This document shows, piece by piece, positions 31,011 to 42,480 of a DNA stretch of 64,000 nucleotides. Location of the stretch: contig WEDG01004212.1 in NCBI GenBank assembly GCA_017591395.1, forward strand, positions 17,215 through 81,214, read 5' to 3'. The notes below the pieces were generated by a model that was not told the origin of the DNA, made no database searches, and saw nothing but the letters and a program-made list of their open reading frames with translations. The translations under genes were made by a program, and so were the position numbers. How positions within the stretch are numbered: position 1 is the stretch's first letter; each line of letters starts with the position of its first letter. The DNA comes from Schistocephalus solidus. Its lineage: Eukaryota; Platyhelminthes; Cestoda; Diphyllobothriidea; Diphyllobothriidae.

Positions 31011-32917
31011 ACACTGAAGAGTGAAGTGAACCGCAAGCGAAAGCTGTGGCAAACTTATCTAAGGGAAAAGACCGTCGAATCACTGACGAAGTACAAGAGG
31101 TAGAGGAACAGGGTAAAAGGCCTGGTTTATAAAGTCCGCCAAATTTTTGAGAGTAAATTGATAAACCGTGCAGCAGGAAACCCGAAGCTCTTCTACAACT
31201 ACATTAGGCAGTGCACTCGAAATAAAGACCCCATCCCTTTGTTAAAAATGGATGAAGGCGTCTAACTTTGCAAGGACGAGGAAAAGGCTGAGCATCTTTC
31301 TGAGTTCTTTCAGTCGGTTTTTACGAGAGAAGCCAATCTAACCGCTGATAACTATAGTGTGGAAGAAATCCCGACAATTGACTCAGTGGTCATAACAGAA
31401 CCTATTGTTCTGCAGGAATTACTGAAGCTGGACGAAACCAAATCGCCAGATCCTGATGTAATACCGGCAAAGTTGTTGAAGGAGTTGGCCGTAGAGTTGG
31501 CAGAACCCTTGTGTCTACTCGTCCAAGCCTCCCTTGCTGCAGGCAGATTGGCACCCGATTGGAAGACCGCGTGGATTTCCCCGATACATAAAAGTGGCAG
31601 CCGGACTTCCGCAAATAACTACAAGCCGGTAAGTCTCCCCTTCATATGTTGCAAGATTATGGAGCTAATCATCAAACGTGAACTGATGCAGTTTCTGGAG
31701 CGGCATCATCTTCTCTCTGACGCGCAGCACAGATTCCGCAGAGGAAGGTCCTCTTTAATTAATTTGCTCTACTGTCTGGAACGATGGACCCGAGCGGTCG
31801 ATGAAGGAAATGTGGTGCGCGCAGTCTACATTGACTTCAAGAAGGCCTTTGATAGCGTGCCACACCAGCGTCTCCTATACAAACTCAACCGCATTGGGGT
31901 AAGGAGCAAGTTTTTGAAGTGGATCGAAAACTTCTTGATTGGGCGATCTCAGATTGTCCGTCTTGGCGATCAACAATCGGCGGAGGTGGCGGTTGAGAGT
32001 GGGGTTCCTCAGGGCTCCGTCCTTGGCCCTATCCTCTTCCTTATATACATTTATGACTGTGTAACTGGGTTGGACTGTGACACCGCCACGTTTGCTGACG
32101 ATATAAGCTTTGGAAGGTCATCCGGAACGCAGCTGATGAAGCAAATCTACAGGCGAACTTGCATCAACTCGAGGAATGGTAGCACAACTGGTTCCTCCCA
32201 TTCAATGCTACCAAGTGCAATATTCTGCGATTCGGCAGAACCAGCACCGGGCACCAGAGAATTTACTATCTGGAAAACACACCGCTACCAGAGGTAGAGG
32301 CTCAGAAAGATCTAGGAGTATGGATCACGCCCTCACTGAAGCCATCGTTCCATTGCTCAAAAGTAGCAAAATCTGCCATGTCAAGTTTGTATCTAATTAA
32401 GCGAGCGTTTGCAAAGTTCGACAAAGATTGCTTTAATAAGGTCTTCGGGATGTAAGTGCGACCGCAATTGGAATTTTTCAAACAAGCCTGGAGACTTTGG
32501 TCTGTTAAAGACCACAACACCCTTGAGAAGGTCCAAAGACGTGCAACCAAGCTTGTTCAAGGTCAAAGCTGCGTGCCTTACGAGACCCGATTGTCCAAAC
32601 TTGATCTGCTTCCTCTGGACTATAGACAGCTACGCGGTGACTTAATACAAGCCTTTCGCATGCTGGGGTGTCATGATTGTTGCCTTGCATCTGGCAAATT
32701 CTTTGAGCTGGCCACTACCACTACTTTGCGAGGACATCCTATTAAAGTACGTGTGACAGGTGCAAGACTCGACACAAGAAGGTTCTTCTTCTCCAACAGA
32801 GTGATTAAGGCCTGTAATGCTTTACCTTCGGACATAATCATGTCCCCATCCGTTGACACTTTTAAGCGGAAGTTTGACCAGTACAGCCATAAGTACCACC
32901 ACGACATCAGAACCTAA
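31011..32917 (+). pseudogene. LINE-B copy 2: reverse transcriptase
   Basis: After a short linker with stops, 313 codons are open from 31359. They contain LDETKSPDPDVIPAKLLKEL, GRLAPDWKTAWISPIHKSGSR, NNYKPVSLPFICCKIMELIIK, AVYIDFKKAFDSVPHQRLLYK, GVPQGSVLGPILFLIYI and TFADDI (FADD codons at 32091-32102). A one-base deletion just after FADDI turns FADDIKLW into FADDISFG and shifts the frame. Beyond it, QKDLGVWITPSLKPSFHCSKVAKSA runs to a TAA at 32453-32455 (GM-stop-VRP). The last 153 codons (32456-32917) hold the conserved C-terminus, PQLEFFKQAWRL to SHKYHHD. Only two lesions separate most of the RT from an open frame. Confidence 0.85.
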
Positions 32918-33154
32918 AACATTTCCGGAAACATATTCCCATCCACAATCTGCGCATTATATAACATACTACTCACTATTTTTGAGTAATGTTGTTTTAT
33001 TATTGTTAGTCCGATGCCCTGTAGTGTGACGGGGAGATAACCCTTTGTCCAACGTCCGTTATTTGTCGGCCTTTTTTTAATTTGCAATGTCATTGAAATC
33101 AATAGGGAGCTCAAAGGCTTAACCTTTATTTTCCTTAATAAAACTGAACTGAAA
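32918..33154 (+). other. LINE-B copy 2 3' UTR
   Basis: This matches 2976-3212 closely, including CCGATGCCCTGTAGTGTGAC and GGGAGCTCAAAGGCTT, and ends with the AACTGAACTGAAA tail. The phrase GGGAGCTCAAAGGC also appears as GGGAGTTCAAAGGC near 56431 in LINE-B'', marking a 3' UTR conserved across the LINE-B group. Confidence 0.75.
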
Positions 33155-33538
33155 AGGACATCTCTCACGAATTTTGAGAACCGACTCTGTGGAATCTCCC
33201 TTCCGTTCTGATAGCGTTCGCTGGCTCTGTACCCTGTTCCAGGCTTCATGCTGAGGGCAATATTGCTCGCTGTGTAGTTCGAAATCGGTTAATTCTTCAG
33301 TCGACCGCCAACAACCGCTCGCTGACACACCTTTAACTGCTTTAAAATACTGAATCTATAACACTAAACGAAGAGCAACTACAAAGTGCACCTGTTACAA
33401 GCTTTAATTAATCGATGATCTGCAGTTTGCTCTCCTGGAAAACACTTAAAAGAACCATCGGGATTTTTTTTTCACTGTCAGATCGATCATCTACTGTATA
33501 TCTCTTTTGACCTTGCCTGTAAACTGGCAATAAATAAA
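33155..33538 (+). mobile_element. LINE-A copy 2, 3' UTR (right half)
   Basis: It continues the LINE-A homology interrupted at 29796 (AGGACATCTCTC compared with AGGACACCTTCC at 8352). It ends GGCAATAAATAAATC. The 3' hairpin is present but imperfect (CTCCTGG with CCATCGGGA). Confidence 0.8.
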
Positions 33539-33540
33539 TC

Positions 33541-33960
33541 TGCCACCACTGACACAATACGCATTATATGTTCAAAAGTTTCTCAACAAATTAATATCTA
33601 GTTTGGATTTAAATTTTTCAACAATTTTGGAAAGTACCACCTCGTAAAAAAGTCCGTTGCATACACCACAGACCCTCTGCGAGAAGGCATTGCATCAGAC
33701 GTCTGTATGGACCAACTTCCTCTGCAATTTAAAGGAATGAAACGCCAGTAGTTCCATCCCATCTATTTCGAAGAATTCATGAAAAGGCACACTCGTGGCT
33801 TCTGACTATCAAAGTTGTTTGGATGAGGTCATCGCGAAGTTGTCTGTAATAGAGAGGAAATAGCACTTTTGGTTAGTCTGGCTTCGTAAAACAAATAACT
33901 AAGATTCTCGATCATCGTCGTAGGTCTCCCTCCACCCGTTCCTGCTGTATATAATAAATA
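33541..33960 (-). pseudogene. LINE-B-like RT C-terminal fragment
   Basis: The minus strand reads LYYRQLRDDLIQTT near 33850-33810, equivalent to LSYRQLRGDLIQTF in relatives, followed by damaged C-terminal sequence towards 33600. It has no open frame of length. Confidence 0.55.
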
Positions 33961-34029
33961 AATATTTTCATTTTAAGCGCCCGGATGTCACTAGCTCAAA
34001 AACCTAGACCTAAGGTAAAATCATGACTA

Positions 34030-34900
34030 TGTGCAAATCGGTGCTCTTTGTGCGCAGCGATATATACCGTAAAATTTCAAAATAATGTTGTGCATAGTTA
34101 GCATTGTTTTTCAAATCTGAGGATGATTTGTACTTTTAAAAGAATAGTGAACAATTTTAGATCAAAAATTGTGAGGTTAAGAAAAAATAGTGTAAAAAAA
34201 CCTCTTGCAAATAAAGTGGGGAAAGAAGTCGGTGAGCGCCCTTTTCCAAAAAATGTGCGGGAGAAAAACCGCGTTGCAAGGAGATATTGACGCATAGTGC
34301 ACGCTGCTTCTGAGCGTAGGATGAAAGGAAAATGTGATCTGGTAATTGAGTACGGAGACGTAAATATAGTGCACTCATGAGGGCTAGTTCGCATGCGACT
34401 CGACGATGAAGGTGAGACTTGGAAATCAACGTTGTCCAGTTGGAATTTAGCTGGTGGTTATCGGCAAACGAAACTGAGGTGCTTTAAACCGTGTGTGTCT
34501 ATATAACTCGATTACTGACGATTAAGTGACTGAAAAATGGGTTATTAAGCATCTTAATTCGTGCGGGAGACGATGCATGGAAACTTAATTTTGAATGTCT
34601 TCACTTGAAAGCCCATAAATTAGTCGATAACATAATACCGATTGGTAGGTTATCCGAGAGAGAGCTATACCTGGAAGCAAATAAGAGATAGTGTTAAGAA
34701 TTGGAGGCTATAGGTGGAGGTATAATCAGTAAAGAATTATGCAGATTGTACGGACGAATAACTAGGGTAACGGTTGAAATCGGGGGGAAGATTTTAACTA
34801 TTATTTAGGCGGAAAAAGAGACAGAGGCCAGCTTCCAGTCCCCCAATCCAAAGAATGTTTTAGGTTAGTTAACTGGCATCTATTCGAGGAGGAAATATTT
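34030..34900. repeat. R1 repeat, copy 3 (diverged)
   Basis: Similarity to copies 1 and 2 is clearest from 34600 to 34880 (CTATACCTGGAAGCAAATAAGAGA; GGAGGTATAATCAGTAAAGAATT; GGCGGAAAAAGAGACAGAGGCC). The upstream boundary is uncertain. Non-coding. Confidence 0.55.
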
Positions 34901-35309
34901 GGAAGTGTCCGATGTAAGAGCTTTTTAGTAAAAGGTCTGTGGATATTTTAAATTTTAGAACGGCTTTACTCGTTTATTTAACCAAAGGGATGAAGAAGTA
35001 GACAGCGGTGTTCTGTGTGGCAAGCCAGATATGCATGGGAGTTCAGCTATATTGCATGCACAGTCAGAAAAGATTTCACATCCGCCAGCGAATTGTCCCT
35101 TGGCATAAGGAGCATTTTGAAAGAAAAGGTACGAATTATAAGAAAACAATTTGAGATCAGAACGAAGCAGTGAAAAACTGCAATGAAAGCAGGGGAGGCG
35201 CAACTTTCAAAAAGAATGTATAGGAGAAAAAGCTGCTCTGTGTTAGGATATGGAGGAGAAGGGTATGTTGCTACTAAGTGCAGGATGAAACTATCGTGGC
35301 AGTCTAGTA
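34901..35309. other. spacer between R1 copies
   Basis: AT-rich, with no gene. Some phrases (GGAGAAAAAGCTGC, GTGCAGGATGAAA) resemble the segment before 34330, so this may be the 5' portion of the next R1 copy. Confidence 0.4.
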
Positions 35310-35775
35310 ATTAAGTACGCATACGTCTATATAGTGTGCTCAGGAGTTTTACTTTGTGTAAAAACTCGGGAAAACTGACAATGCATGTGAGATCTCGAAA
35401 TCTCTGTAGCCAGAATGGAATTCTGCTGATACTTAGAGTAAAATGAAACAAAGGGGATTTAAACCGTTTCCATCAATATGGCTCCGACTATCAACTTGAG
35501 GAGTGCATTATACAGACATTGTGCTTCGTGGGGAGAAGATGCATGGAAACATATCTTAGAGACAGTATCCTAAATACTCAATAGCCCTTTCTCGGAGGCA
35601 TAGAGAAGGCTTTGATAAAAGCTGAAGAAAATAGAATGTTACTCAAATCAGTGTTAAAATATGTGCGCAGTCATCGCTCGAAAGCACACAGACTATTTGG
35701 CAACCTAATATTGATTGGCACATTATTCAGAATAAAGCTATATCTGGAATCGAAGAAGAGAAAATTTGGAAGTAG
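35310..35775. repeat. R1 repeat, copy 4 (diverged)
   Basis: This matches copy 1 from 1440-1600: AATCAGTGTTAAAATATGTGCGCAGTC, AGACTATTTGGCAACC and AAAGCTATATCTGGAATCGAAGAAG. Also GTAATTAAGTACGCATACG parallels GTAATTGAGTACGGAGACG in copy 3. Confidence 0.6.
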
Positions 35776-35875
35776 GTGAACGTTGAAGCTTGTACTTCAC
35801 CAAGGAACAACCGCTGGAACGTGGAAGAATCCAACACACATGAATATTTTAATAGCCATAGAATCCTCAGGTAAA

Positions 35876-36023
35876 TTTTGATACTTCCGAACATTGGAGA
35901 AAGCGCACTCCACGCTTCAATTTTTTTCAAAACAACATGTCTTCTAGCCTAAGTAACGGACTTAAACTTCATAAGCTCAAAGGACTTGAAATTCGAAACC
36001 AATTTCAAACGGCGCGTTTTTTT
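35876..36023 (-). mobile_element. LINE-A-like 5' end fragment
   Basis: Read on the minus strand from 36023, CGCGCCGTTTGAAATTGG and TTTCGAATTTCAAGTCC match the LINE-A start at 3986-4020, then diverge. It marks a second 5' terminus of the same family and lies at the edge of a LINE-B endonuclease fragment. Confidence 0.6.
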
Positions 36024-36980
36024 CAGCAACTTTTTCTTGAATGTCTGACGTGTTGTAAATATCATGGTCCTCAGTTTGTTCTTCTGTGGTAAAAATATAT
36101 TTGACTTGCTTGGGCTCGCAGTATTAGCTCCTTTTCGCATCTTTGTAGTTTTCTTTTTAGATTGCTACTCAGCCAGGCAGGTCGCTTGTTCTGGTGGACA
36201 CTGGCCAGTGGTTTTCGATGAGCAGTAGACGAAAATTCCCGAAGAACCTTCAATCTTCATTCACATCACCCACAATGATTTATGTGCAGTCGAGGTCAGT
36301 TAAAGCAGCTCTCATCCGAGTAAAATTAGCTCGCCAAATTTTGCACCCTTTTTCGTCTACAGTCAGCAAAACGAAGAATAATAAGTAGTCCCACATAAGC
36401 ACTGCATGATCGCTTCGGCTGAGCGGTGAAATAAAGGTGACCTCGTCGATGCTGCCTGCTTTTTCATAAAACCATAGAGGAGGACGATAGCTCTTTGACT
36501 TTTTCGGAGGGGAACAGGACATGTGTGCGGAGTGACTTCAATTTTTATGCAGAAGACAAGAGCTAGCGGGCTATTTTGGGCATGAAGAGTGTACAGAGTT
36601 CTAGTTAATTGTTGACGTCACCCATAATAATTGTATTAGGTAGTTTGATAATTTCTACAACTGTTGGGAAAAATTGCTATCGGCGGTTCGGTCCGTCCTA
36701 GGTGACCGATTGACAGTGAAGACATCAAGACACAGAGAGACTAGAGCCTTGATGGTAAACGATAAAGCTTTCCTGATGTGCACGACCTTGCTTGTCTTAT
36801 CGGACACAATCAGGACTTCTTTCACATACCCGATTATCCCAACACCCTGCAGGTTTTCTCTATCCCTCCGAGCTATTTGTTATCCAGGTAATACTATTTA
36901 TATATCTTGAATACTGCCGGACAGCCGGTTTTCAGTACTGCTATCACATCTTGAAACAGTTCGATGGGGCAAATTTTTAA
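36024..36980 (-). pseudogene. LINE-B-like endonuclease and linker
   Basis: On the minus strand, YNYYG with surroundings equivalent to IIMGDVN near 36640, then SYRPPLWFYEKAGSIDEVTFISPLSRSDHAVLMWDYLLFF (36495-36370) give the second half of an APE endonuclease. The LSRSDH block keeps the catalytic Asp and His. The linker (ANFTRMRAALTDLDC; RPAWLSSNLKRK) continues to about 36030. Upstream, LPIRQARSCTS and SLCVLMSSLSIGHLG near 36800-36700 are frame-shifted remains of the first half. Confidence 0.7.
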
Positions 36981-37760
36981 CCCATCAAGTTTAGACACCA
37001 ACAATTTTCTTAGTAATTATCCGACACCAGCAATTATTTCAGCGAAAAGTACTAACGTAACCTCAATAAACCAACAAAGATTAGTCCTTTGTGAAGCTAA
37101 ATCGACAAAATCCAACACAATATTCTAATATTGTATTATCAGATTCAATATGCTAATTGCTAGAATACAATTTTTGATAGCATTCAAAGTAATTTGTCCC
37201 TGAACGTTTCCTCCACGTAACCCATATCCATATTTTTTTAGATATCAGTCCAATTTGCGAAAAACACCCGCGAATGACGCACATGGATTTGCTTGGATTT
37301 TATTGTCCTTCGAATCGACCGCACCCGATTCTACCTCCGTCGAATGAACCCACTCGATGCCCATAGCTTGAAAAGTACTCTCGCCTGTAAAATCATTAAC
37401 ATGAAGCCTTGAGCTTTATACTGTTTAGCTTTTTTCACTTTTGCTATTACTATTTTTTAAGACAGTTATTTTCACTTAAAACAAACTCCTCATTTCACGC
37501 ACTATTGAGCAAGCATACAACTACAACAAAGATACAGGGAGGTTGCACAAAAGAAATTGTTTCAAATTTGAGGATTGACAATGCGGAAGCGATACTATAT
37601 CAATAAGTTTATTCATAAAGGCTTTAGTCACTTGTATACAAGTACCTCAATTTTGCGCAACCCAAATTTCCGGTTTTGTTTGTCACACTGATGGGCATTA
37701 ATGCGTCCCCTCGATTGTCAATCCCACAAACGTATTACGTTTCCTAACGAGTTTCGTTAA
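36981..37760. other. non-coding gap
   Basis: AT-rich. No coding or repeat match recognised. Confidence 0.4.
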
Positions 37761-38930
37761 CATTAGTTTCTTCGGTATCGGTGTCTGCTAAGTCAATTCA
37801 TGGATATGAGAAGAATATAGAAGCGAGCATGCAGCTATTAATTAGTGTCAATTGCAGTAAGCCCTGGGCTAGATCCAGAAGGTTCTGCATAGAGGTCGAT
37901 TGGGAGTGCATTATTAAAAAGACGTCTAATAGAGTTCCTGGAAGCATACAAACTATTGTACAGTGCTAAACCTGGCTTTCGTCGGTCAAATTCTTGTCTC
38001 AACGGTATTCTTGAGTCGCATGAGAAATTAATGATGGCTGCAGAAAGAAGCACTCCTGTGGATGTTGTATTCGCAGACATCCGGAAGGCATTTCACAGCG
38101 TACCAAACCGAATTCTCTTTTAAGCTATTTGAGAAATAGGAATTCGAGAAAAAATGTCCAACTGATGGAATTTTTTTGTACTGTAGAGTACGAAGAGTAA
38201 ACGTTGACAATTTTTCGTTGGATTGGGTGAAGATTGAAAGTGGCGTCCAATAAGGTTCTGTTTTAGGTGCACTTTCCATCGTAGTTTACGTGAATGACGG
38301 CATTAATATCTGAATTGTTAAGCTCTCATGTTCGCCGAAGATAAAAGAATGTGGGCTGAGGTCAACAGCGAGGACGACGCAAGAATGTTTGCAAGCCAAT
38401 ATTGACCAGGTGGCTTCCTGAGCTTATTGTATCAACATGTGTGGTCCTACACCGCTTGTCAAGTATATCTGAAACACCAGTATTCTACTAATGACATTAA
38501 ATAAAAAGATCTGGAAATGCAGCAAGATCTGGTTATGTGTACAGAAGCAAACTTGATGCCATCAGAACGCTCCTCGGAGGTTGTCCAGGAGGCGCCGAGT
38601 CCTCTGCACTGCATCAAAAGTGCTTTAAAATATTCTTCCCTTAAATCTTCTGAATAATATTCGGCGTCTTCCTGAGAACTTATCTAGCTTACGGAATGCC
38701 AGCCTGAACACCCTGGAGGGACGAACCAGCAGTAAAGTGCATCAAGTTCGCAAGAACGCTATGGGATTACTATATTCAATCAAAGAGGCGTTTGCAACTT
38801 TCGACAAGGAAGTTTTTGAGAGTTTACCACACCTTTGTTCAACCGCATCTAAAATATGGCCTATAAGTGTGATTATGTGTGAGTTTACTGGAGGCAAAAA
38901 GGATTCATCAGAAGACGATAATAGATGAGG
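37761..38930 (+). pseudogene. LINE-B-like RT, strongly decayed
   Basis: LIEFLEAYKLLYSAKPGFRR and VDVVFADIRKAFHSVPNRILF (near 38060-38120) identify the first RT blocks. VKIESGVQ-GSVLGAL follows near 38230-38275. The FADD block reads FAED (near 38331-38345). LLYSIKEAFATFDKEVFESL near 38770-38825 is the conserved segment after the palm. A run of stops and deletions breaks everything in between. Confidence 0.65.
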
Positions 38931-39732
38931 GCGGGATGCGCCCCCTCTTTTGAAAGCCTATGTGCTTTCGAAACGCACCCTATCATGCAGGGTAAATATA
39001 ACTAGAGAACAAGTTCTAATATAAGACATGACGGAGTCAGTCATTATTATTCTCTCCTGAAGTATAATATAAGAATATATTGTTAACTTCACTTCTAGTG
39101 TTTCCCGCAACTGAAGATATCGCTGAAATCGACAACGTTTATAACCCATGAACCAAAATCTAAACCTACCCTATCCAAGACACCCGATGTCAACCTCTTA
39201 CCCTTGACCCTAACACTTTTGACTTTCCGCAACCTTAACCACCAAAGCTTAGGCCAAACGCTTACCGTAATGGCATCACTAAGAGGATGGGTGGAAAACA
39301 CAATAAAATTTACCAGGCAATTTTCCTTCTCATACCTGACCAATGTTGTTCGTTTCTCGATCTAACCAGTATCATGGACAACAGCAAACTCGGAAGACTC
39401 TCCCTCTTATGCCTGAAGATGCCACTAACGACTCCCTAGATTTCATGGTTATCAGACGTTAGATCGGTTTTTGTTTCCATCAAAAAACGTATTCCATGTT
39501 TCAGCGCCCTTGAGAGAGCGGAGTGATCAGATAACTTCCTTACCGCGTCCTTTATCATTCGACCTCTTCACATTGTTCTTTACACCTATCTATTCATGTG
39601 GAGTATCTTTCTTATCCGAATTTCGGGCCATCGCTTAGCGCTATTTAAAATAAAATTGAGCAAGCATTTTAAATCGAACTCCATTCAGTCGTTTTTCATT
39701 CGTTTCCGTTCCAAACCCTTGCCTTTAAAACC
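38931..39732. other. non-coding; weak C-rich telomere-like patch
   Basis: No gene is seen. About 39140-39240 is rich in CCTACCCTA, TTACCCTTGACCCTAAC and CAACCTTAACC, a weak resemblance to degenerate CCCTAA repeats. Confidence 0.35.
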
Positions 39733-40071
39733 TTGAACCACAAGATGTTTAGGAGTTGCATTGTTTTATATTTTCTCCTTATCCTGCTTCAGTTCTGCTT
39801 GTGCATTTTTCGCAATTTCACGGCCAAACACTCACACCAACCGGTCAGTTTCGACTTTGCTTACGACTTGCTAAATGCCATGGAAAATATAATCTTGGCC
39901 ACCAACGTCCCTCCTCGCTTTATCTCTAAACAATCGACGACGACTGCGGTTTGCACTCCTCCCTTGTCTTCTACGGATGAATTGCTCAGGAGAAAAAGAA
40001 GATGGTCAACTCTGTCAGTTCTTACGATTACATTTACAACTTACACTTACTTACCACCTTACCCCGCATGA
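39733..40071 (+). CDS. hypothetical ORF with N-terminal hydrophobic segment
   Basis: 112 codons from ATG 39733; a second ATG four codons on starts MFRSCIVLYFLLILLQFCLC, which looks like a signal peptide or membrane anchor. The rest is polar with an RRKRRW cluster. I do not recognise it. Two further open stretches in another frame follow (39977-40309 and 40361-40705), so this could be a broken longer gene or chance. It lies downstream of the last exon of the minus-strand host gene. No splice sites or polyadenylation signal stand out. Confidence 0.25.
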   Translation: MNHKMFRSCIVLYFLLILLQFCLCIFRNFTAKHSHQPVSFDFAYDLLNAMENIILATNVPPRFISKQSTTTAVCTPPLSSTDELLRRKRRWSTLSVLTITFTTYTYLPPYPA

Positions 40072-40934
40072 CAGGGAGCGTTCCAAACGCACTAATGCCC
40101 TCGACAGAAGTACACTGCAGTCTCATTCACATCTTTTATCACCTTGTGATGATCAGTTGTTTTCTCCTGCAAATCCACACAACTCCACCTTTGTGCACTC
40201 CGCTTCGTTGCCTGGAGGGCAAGGCGGATTCGAGAGCACCGTTATGCCTCCGCTAAATCAAGACATGGAGAAGTTAATCTCGAAAGCAATTGTCTCTGAC
40301 AGCAGTTAACCAAGGCATCGATAAAGTGTAAGCACGTTCGTTTTTGCATACTGCCAGGTCGTGCTACCGCGACAAAGCAGAAACATGTGGCTCACTGGCG
40401 GACTCCTCCACTGTCCGCCTACAGAGCCTGACTATAAATACACCCAACATGTCCGAACGCCCTCAACGCCCTCGACGTTGTTCATTGACAGGTTCGGCTT
40501 TCTGTCCGACCCTAACTTTCATTACTGTACTGGTCTGAAGATAATCCAGTCGAAAACACGCGTTCGCATTATAAGAACTCACCGTGTAGAGCGCAGCAGG
40601 TATTCATTTCAGAGGAATATTCACCACACTTTCCACGTCTTTGATATGGAACTGAATTCGAAGGATAACAAACCAAAAAGCAGCCTCGGGATGTGTTTAT
40701 TTTAATCTTGCAGCGCAGGTATGATCCCGTGCTCGTCACGAGCAGCAAATAGTAAATTGCGTAAAGAATCTAAGCATTCAAAAGTAGCGAGAAGGCGTAG
40801 GGGCCGAAAATTAACCCCGAAAGTTACAAATTATTAAGCCAGGGGCGAATCAATTAAGAACTATCACGCAAGGCAAATAGAGAAAAATGAAGAAAATAGG
40901 CAAGAAAAATCGCTTAGATGCTGGTCCTGGCAGA

Positions 40935-41014
40935 TCAAACTTCACCATATTCCTCATTGTCAGACTCGACGACGATGCGGCTAACGTGCTCTGGCACGTC
41001 CTCGACCTCCACTT
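40935..41014 (-). CDS. host gene exon x7 (terminal, stop TGA at 40935-40937)
   Basis: The acceptor TTCCCTTTCAG precedes 41014. The exon starts with AA, which completes the G left by exon x6 to give Glu, then reads VEVEDVPEHVSRIVVESD and ends NEEYGEV-stop. The acidic tail is a plausible protein C-terminus. Both phase and splice consensus fit exon x6. The protein family is not recognised. Confidence 0.7.
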
Positions 41015-41892
41015 CTGAAAGGGAATAAAACGACAGAGTTTATCACTGACACACAGGAATTCGCAGGTAACGTTATCTACCTTTATAAGCACACAAGGGC
41101 AAAGGAGGTGTAACCCCCGGTTTAAAACACCACAAATATCTGCCCATGGTGAGGTTATGTGGAAGAAAATATCTAAATATTCATTCTGATGGACTTCAGT
41201 AGACAGAAATACAATGCGAGAGCGAGAGAGCTAGCTTAATCCAACAAAGTATTTATAAGGTCAATCAGGCTTCGTTGAAGCAAAAAAAAACAAGGAATGC
41301 GGACGACGCGGACACTCATGAACCTAGACTGGAGAGGAGAACTAAGAGAGGCAGAGGTCGTGGCAGGCGTTAAGGTCAGTTTTGGCACCACCACCATAAG
41401 CGAGAAGAACCACAATTGCCCTACCGAGGCGGGCGGGCGGGCAGGATGCTCCAGAATGAAAACAATGACGCAACCTACATAACGCTTTTACCGCCTCCTA
41501 CCGGTTTGTCAGAGTTCCTCGGTCGACTGTACATGGGAGAAGGCGTAGTAGCAGATGTAGCGTGAATTGCGTCTAACGCTCGCGACTTTCTAACGCAAGA
41601 CCGTAAAGGAATCATTGCTGACTTACGCCACTTAGAAAAAAATGCATGCTACTTAAGTACTGTCTTATGATTATCATACAAAGTGTCCGGTATACGGCTG
41701 CTTGTGAATTGGCGTAAGGTCATGATTCATAAATCGCCAAAAATAAGCATCTTTTATATTCACGTCAGAAACACTAAAGAAGATCTTAGTGAAGGCATTA
41801 ATAGTCGCTGATTACTGAGATACGAGGTTAACCCGAAAAAGTAGCAATAGGTACAGAACATGCGCAAACCTAACCCATGCAAAATGACACAA

Positions 41893-42480
41893 CTTACAAA
41901 AGATTAATAATTACTCCCAAACTGGTACTAAGGCATGTAACAAAGCCTTCAAATAAAGGCGCAAAAAATTAAGCGAAATTACAAATTCAAAGAAACATGA
42001 AAAGTAATAATACTTTGTTTAGAAGTACCAATTGTGTAAAAAAGCGGAATATTCCAAAAAATTAAACAATCGCTAATTCTGACGAATAAATTTAAACAAA
42101 AATGTCAGGTTAAATTGCAAACATACTATTTTGTGTGTATTAAGAGAACTTTCCCTTCACCGAATTTCTTAATTGGTATTTTGGGTTTTCGATTACAACT
42201 TGTGTCAGATTATCTTTGAAACACTGGCGATTACTTCACAATTTTCAGTGTTTTCAAGTGATTGGACATAAATTTCGATCCTGGTCTCTGTTTATAAAAA
42301 GCTTTAAAATAACATGCTCCTAAAATATTTTCGAAGGAGTTCGTTTTTGGATAGTATTTCGAATGCAGATGGCCATTTGGATTATAATTTTAGACTCACA
42401 CAAACATGCGAACTCATTCAAGAGAAAACTGAACGTCTACAACAAAAGTCGGCAAGTAATATGACTCAGCTCAATGTAAA
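41893..42480. repeat. unclassified repeat R2, copy 1
   Basis: AT-rich non-coding sequence matched in order at 47690-48062. Examples are GAAAAGTAATAATACTTTGTTTAGAAGTAC, TATTAAGAGAACTTTCCCTTC, GATTACAACTTGTGTCAGA and CTACAACAAAAGTCGGCAA. The copies differ by substitutions and indels. No coding potential is shared. Confidence 0.65.

Larger units (their letters stand above)
29797..33154 (+). mobile_element. LINE-B copy 2, nested in LINE-A
   Basis: A 3358-base element starts inside its ORF1 C-terminus and ends at the LINE-B tail AATAAAACTGAACTGAAA. AGGAC lies directly before it (29792-29796) and after it (33155-33159), which fits a 5-base target-site duplication. The sequences on either side join into one continuous LINE-A. 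It is the best-preserved LINE-B in the window. Confidence 0.85.
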
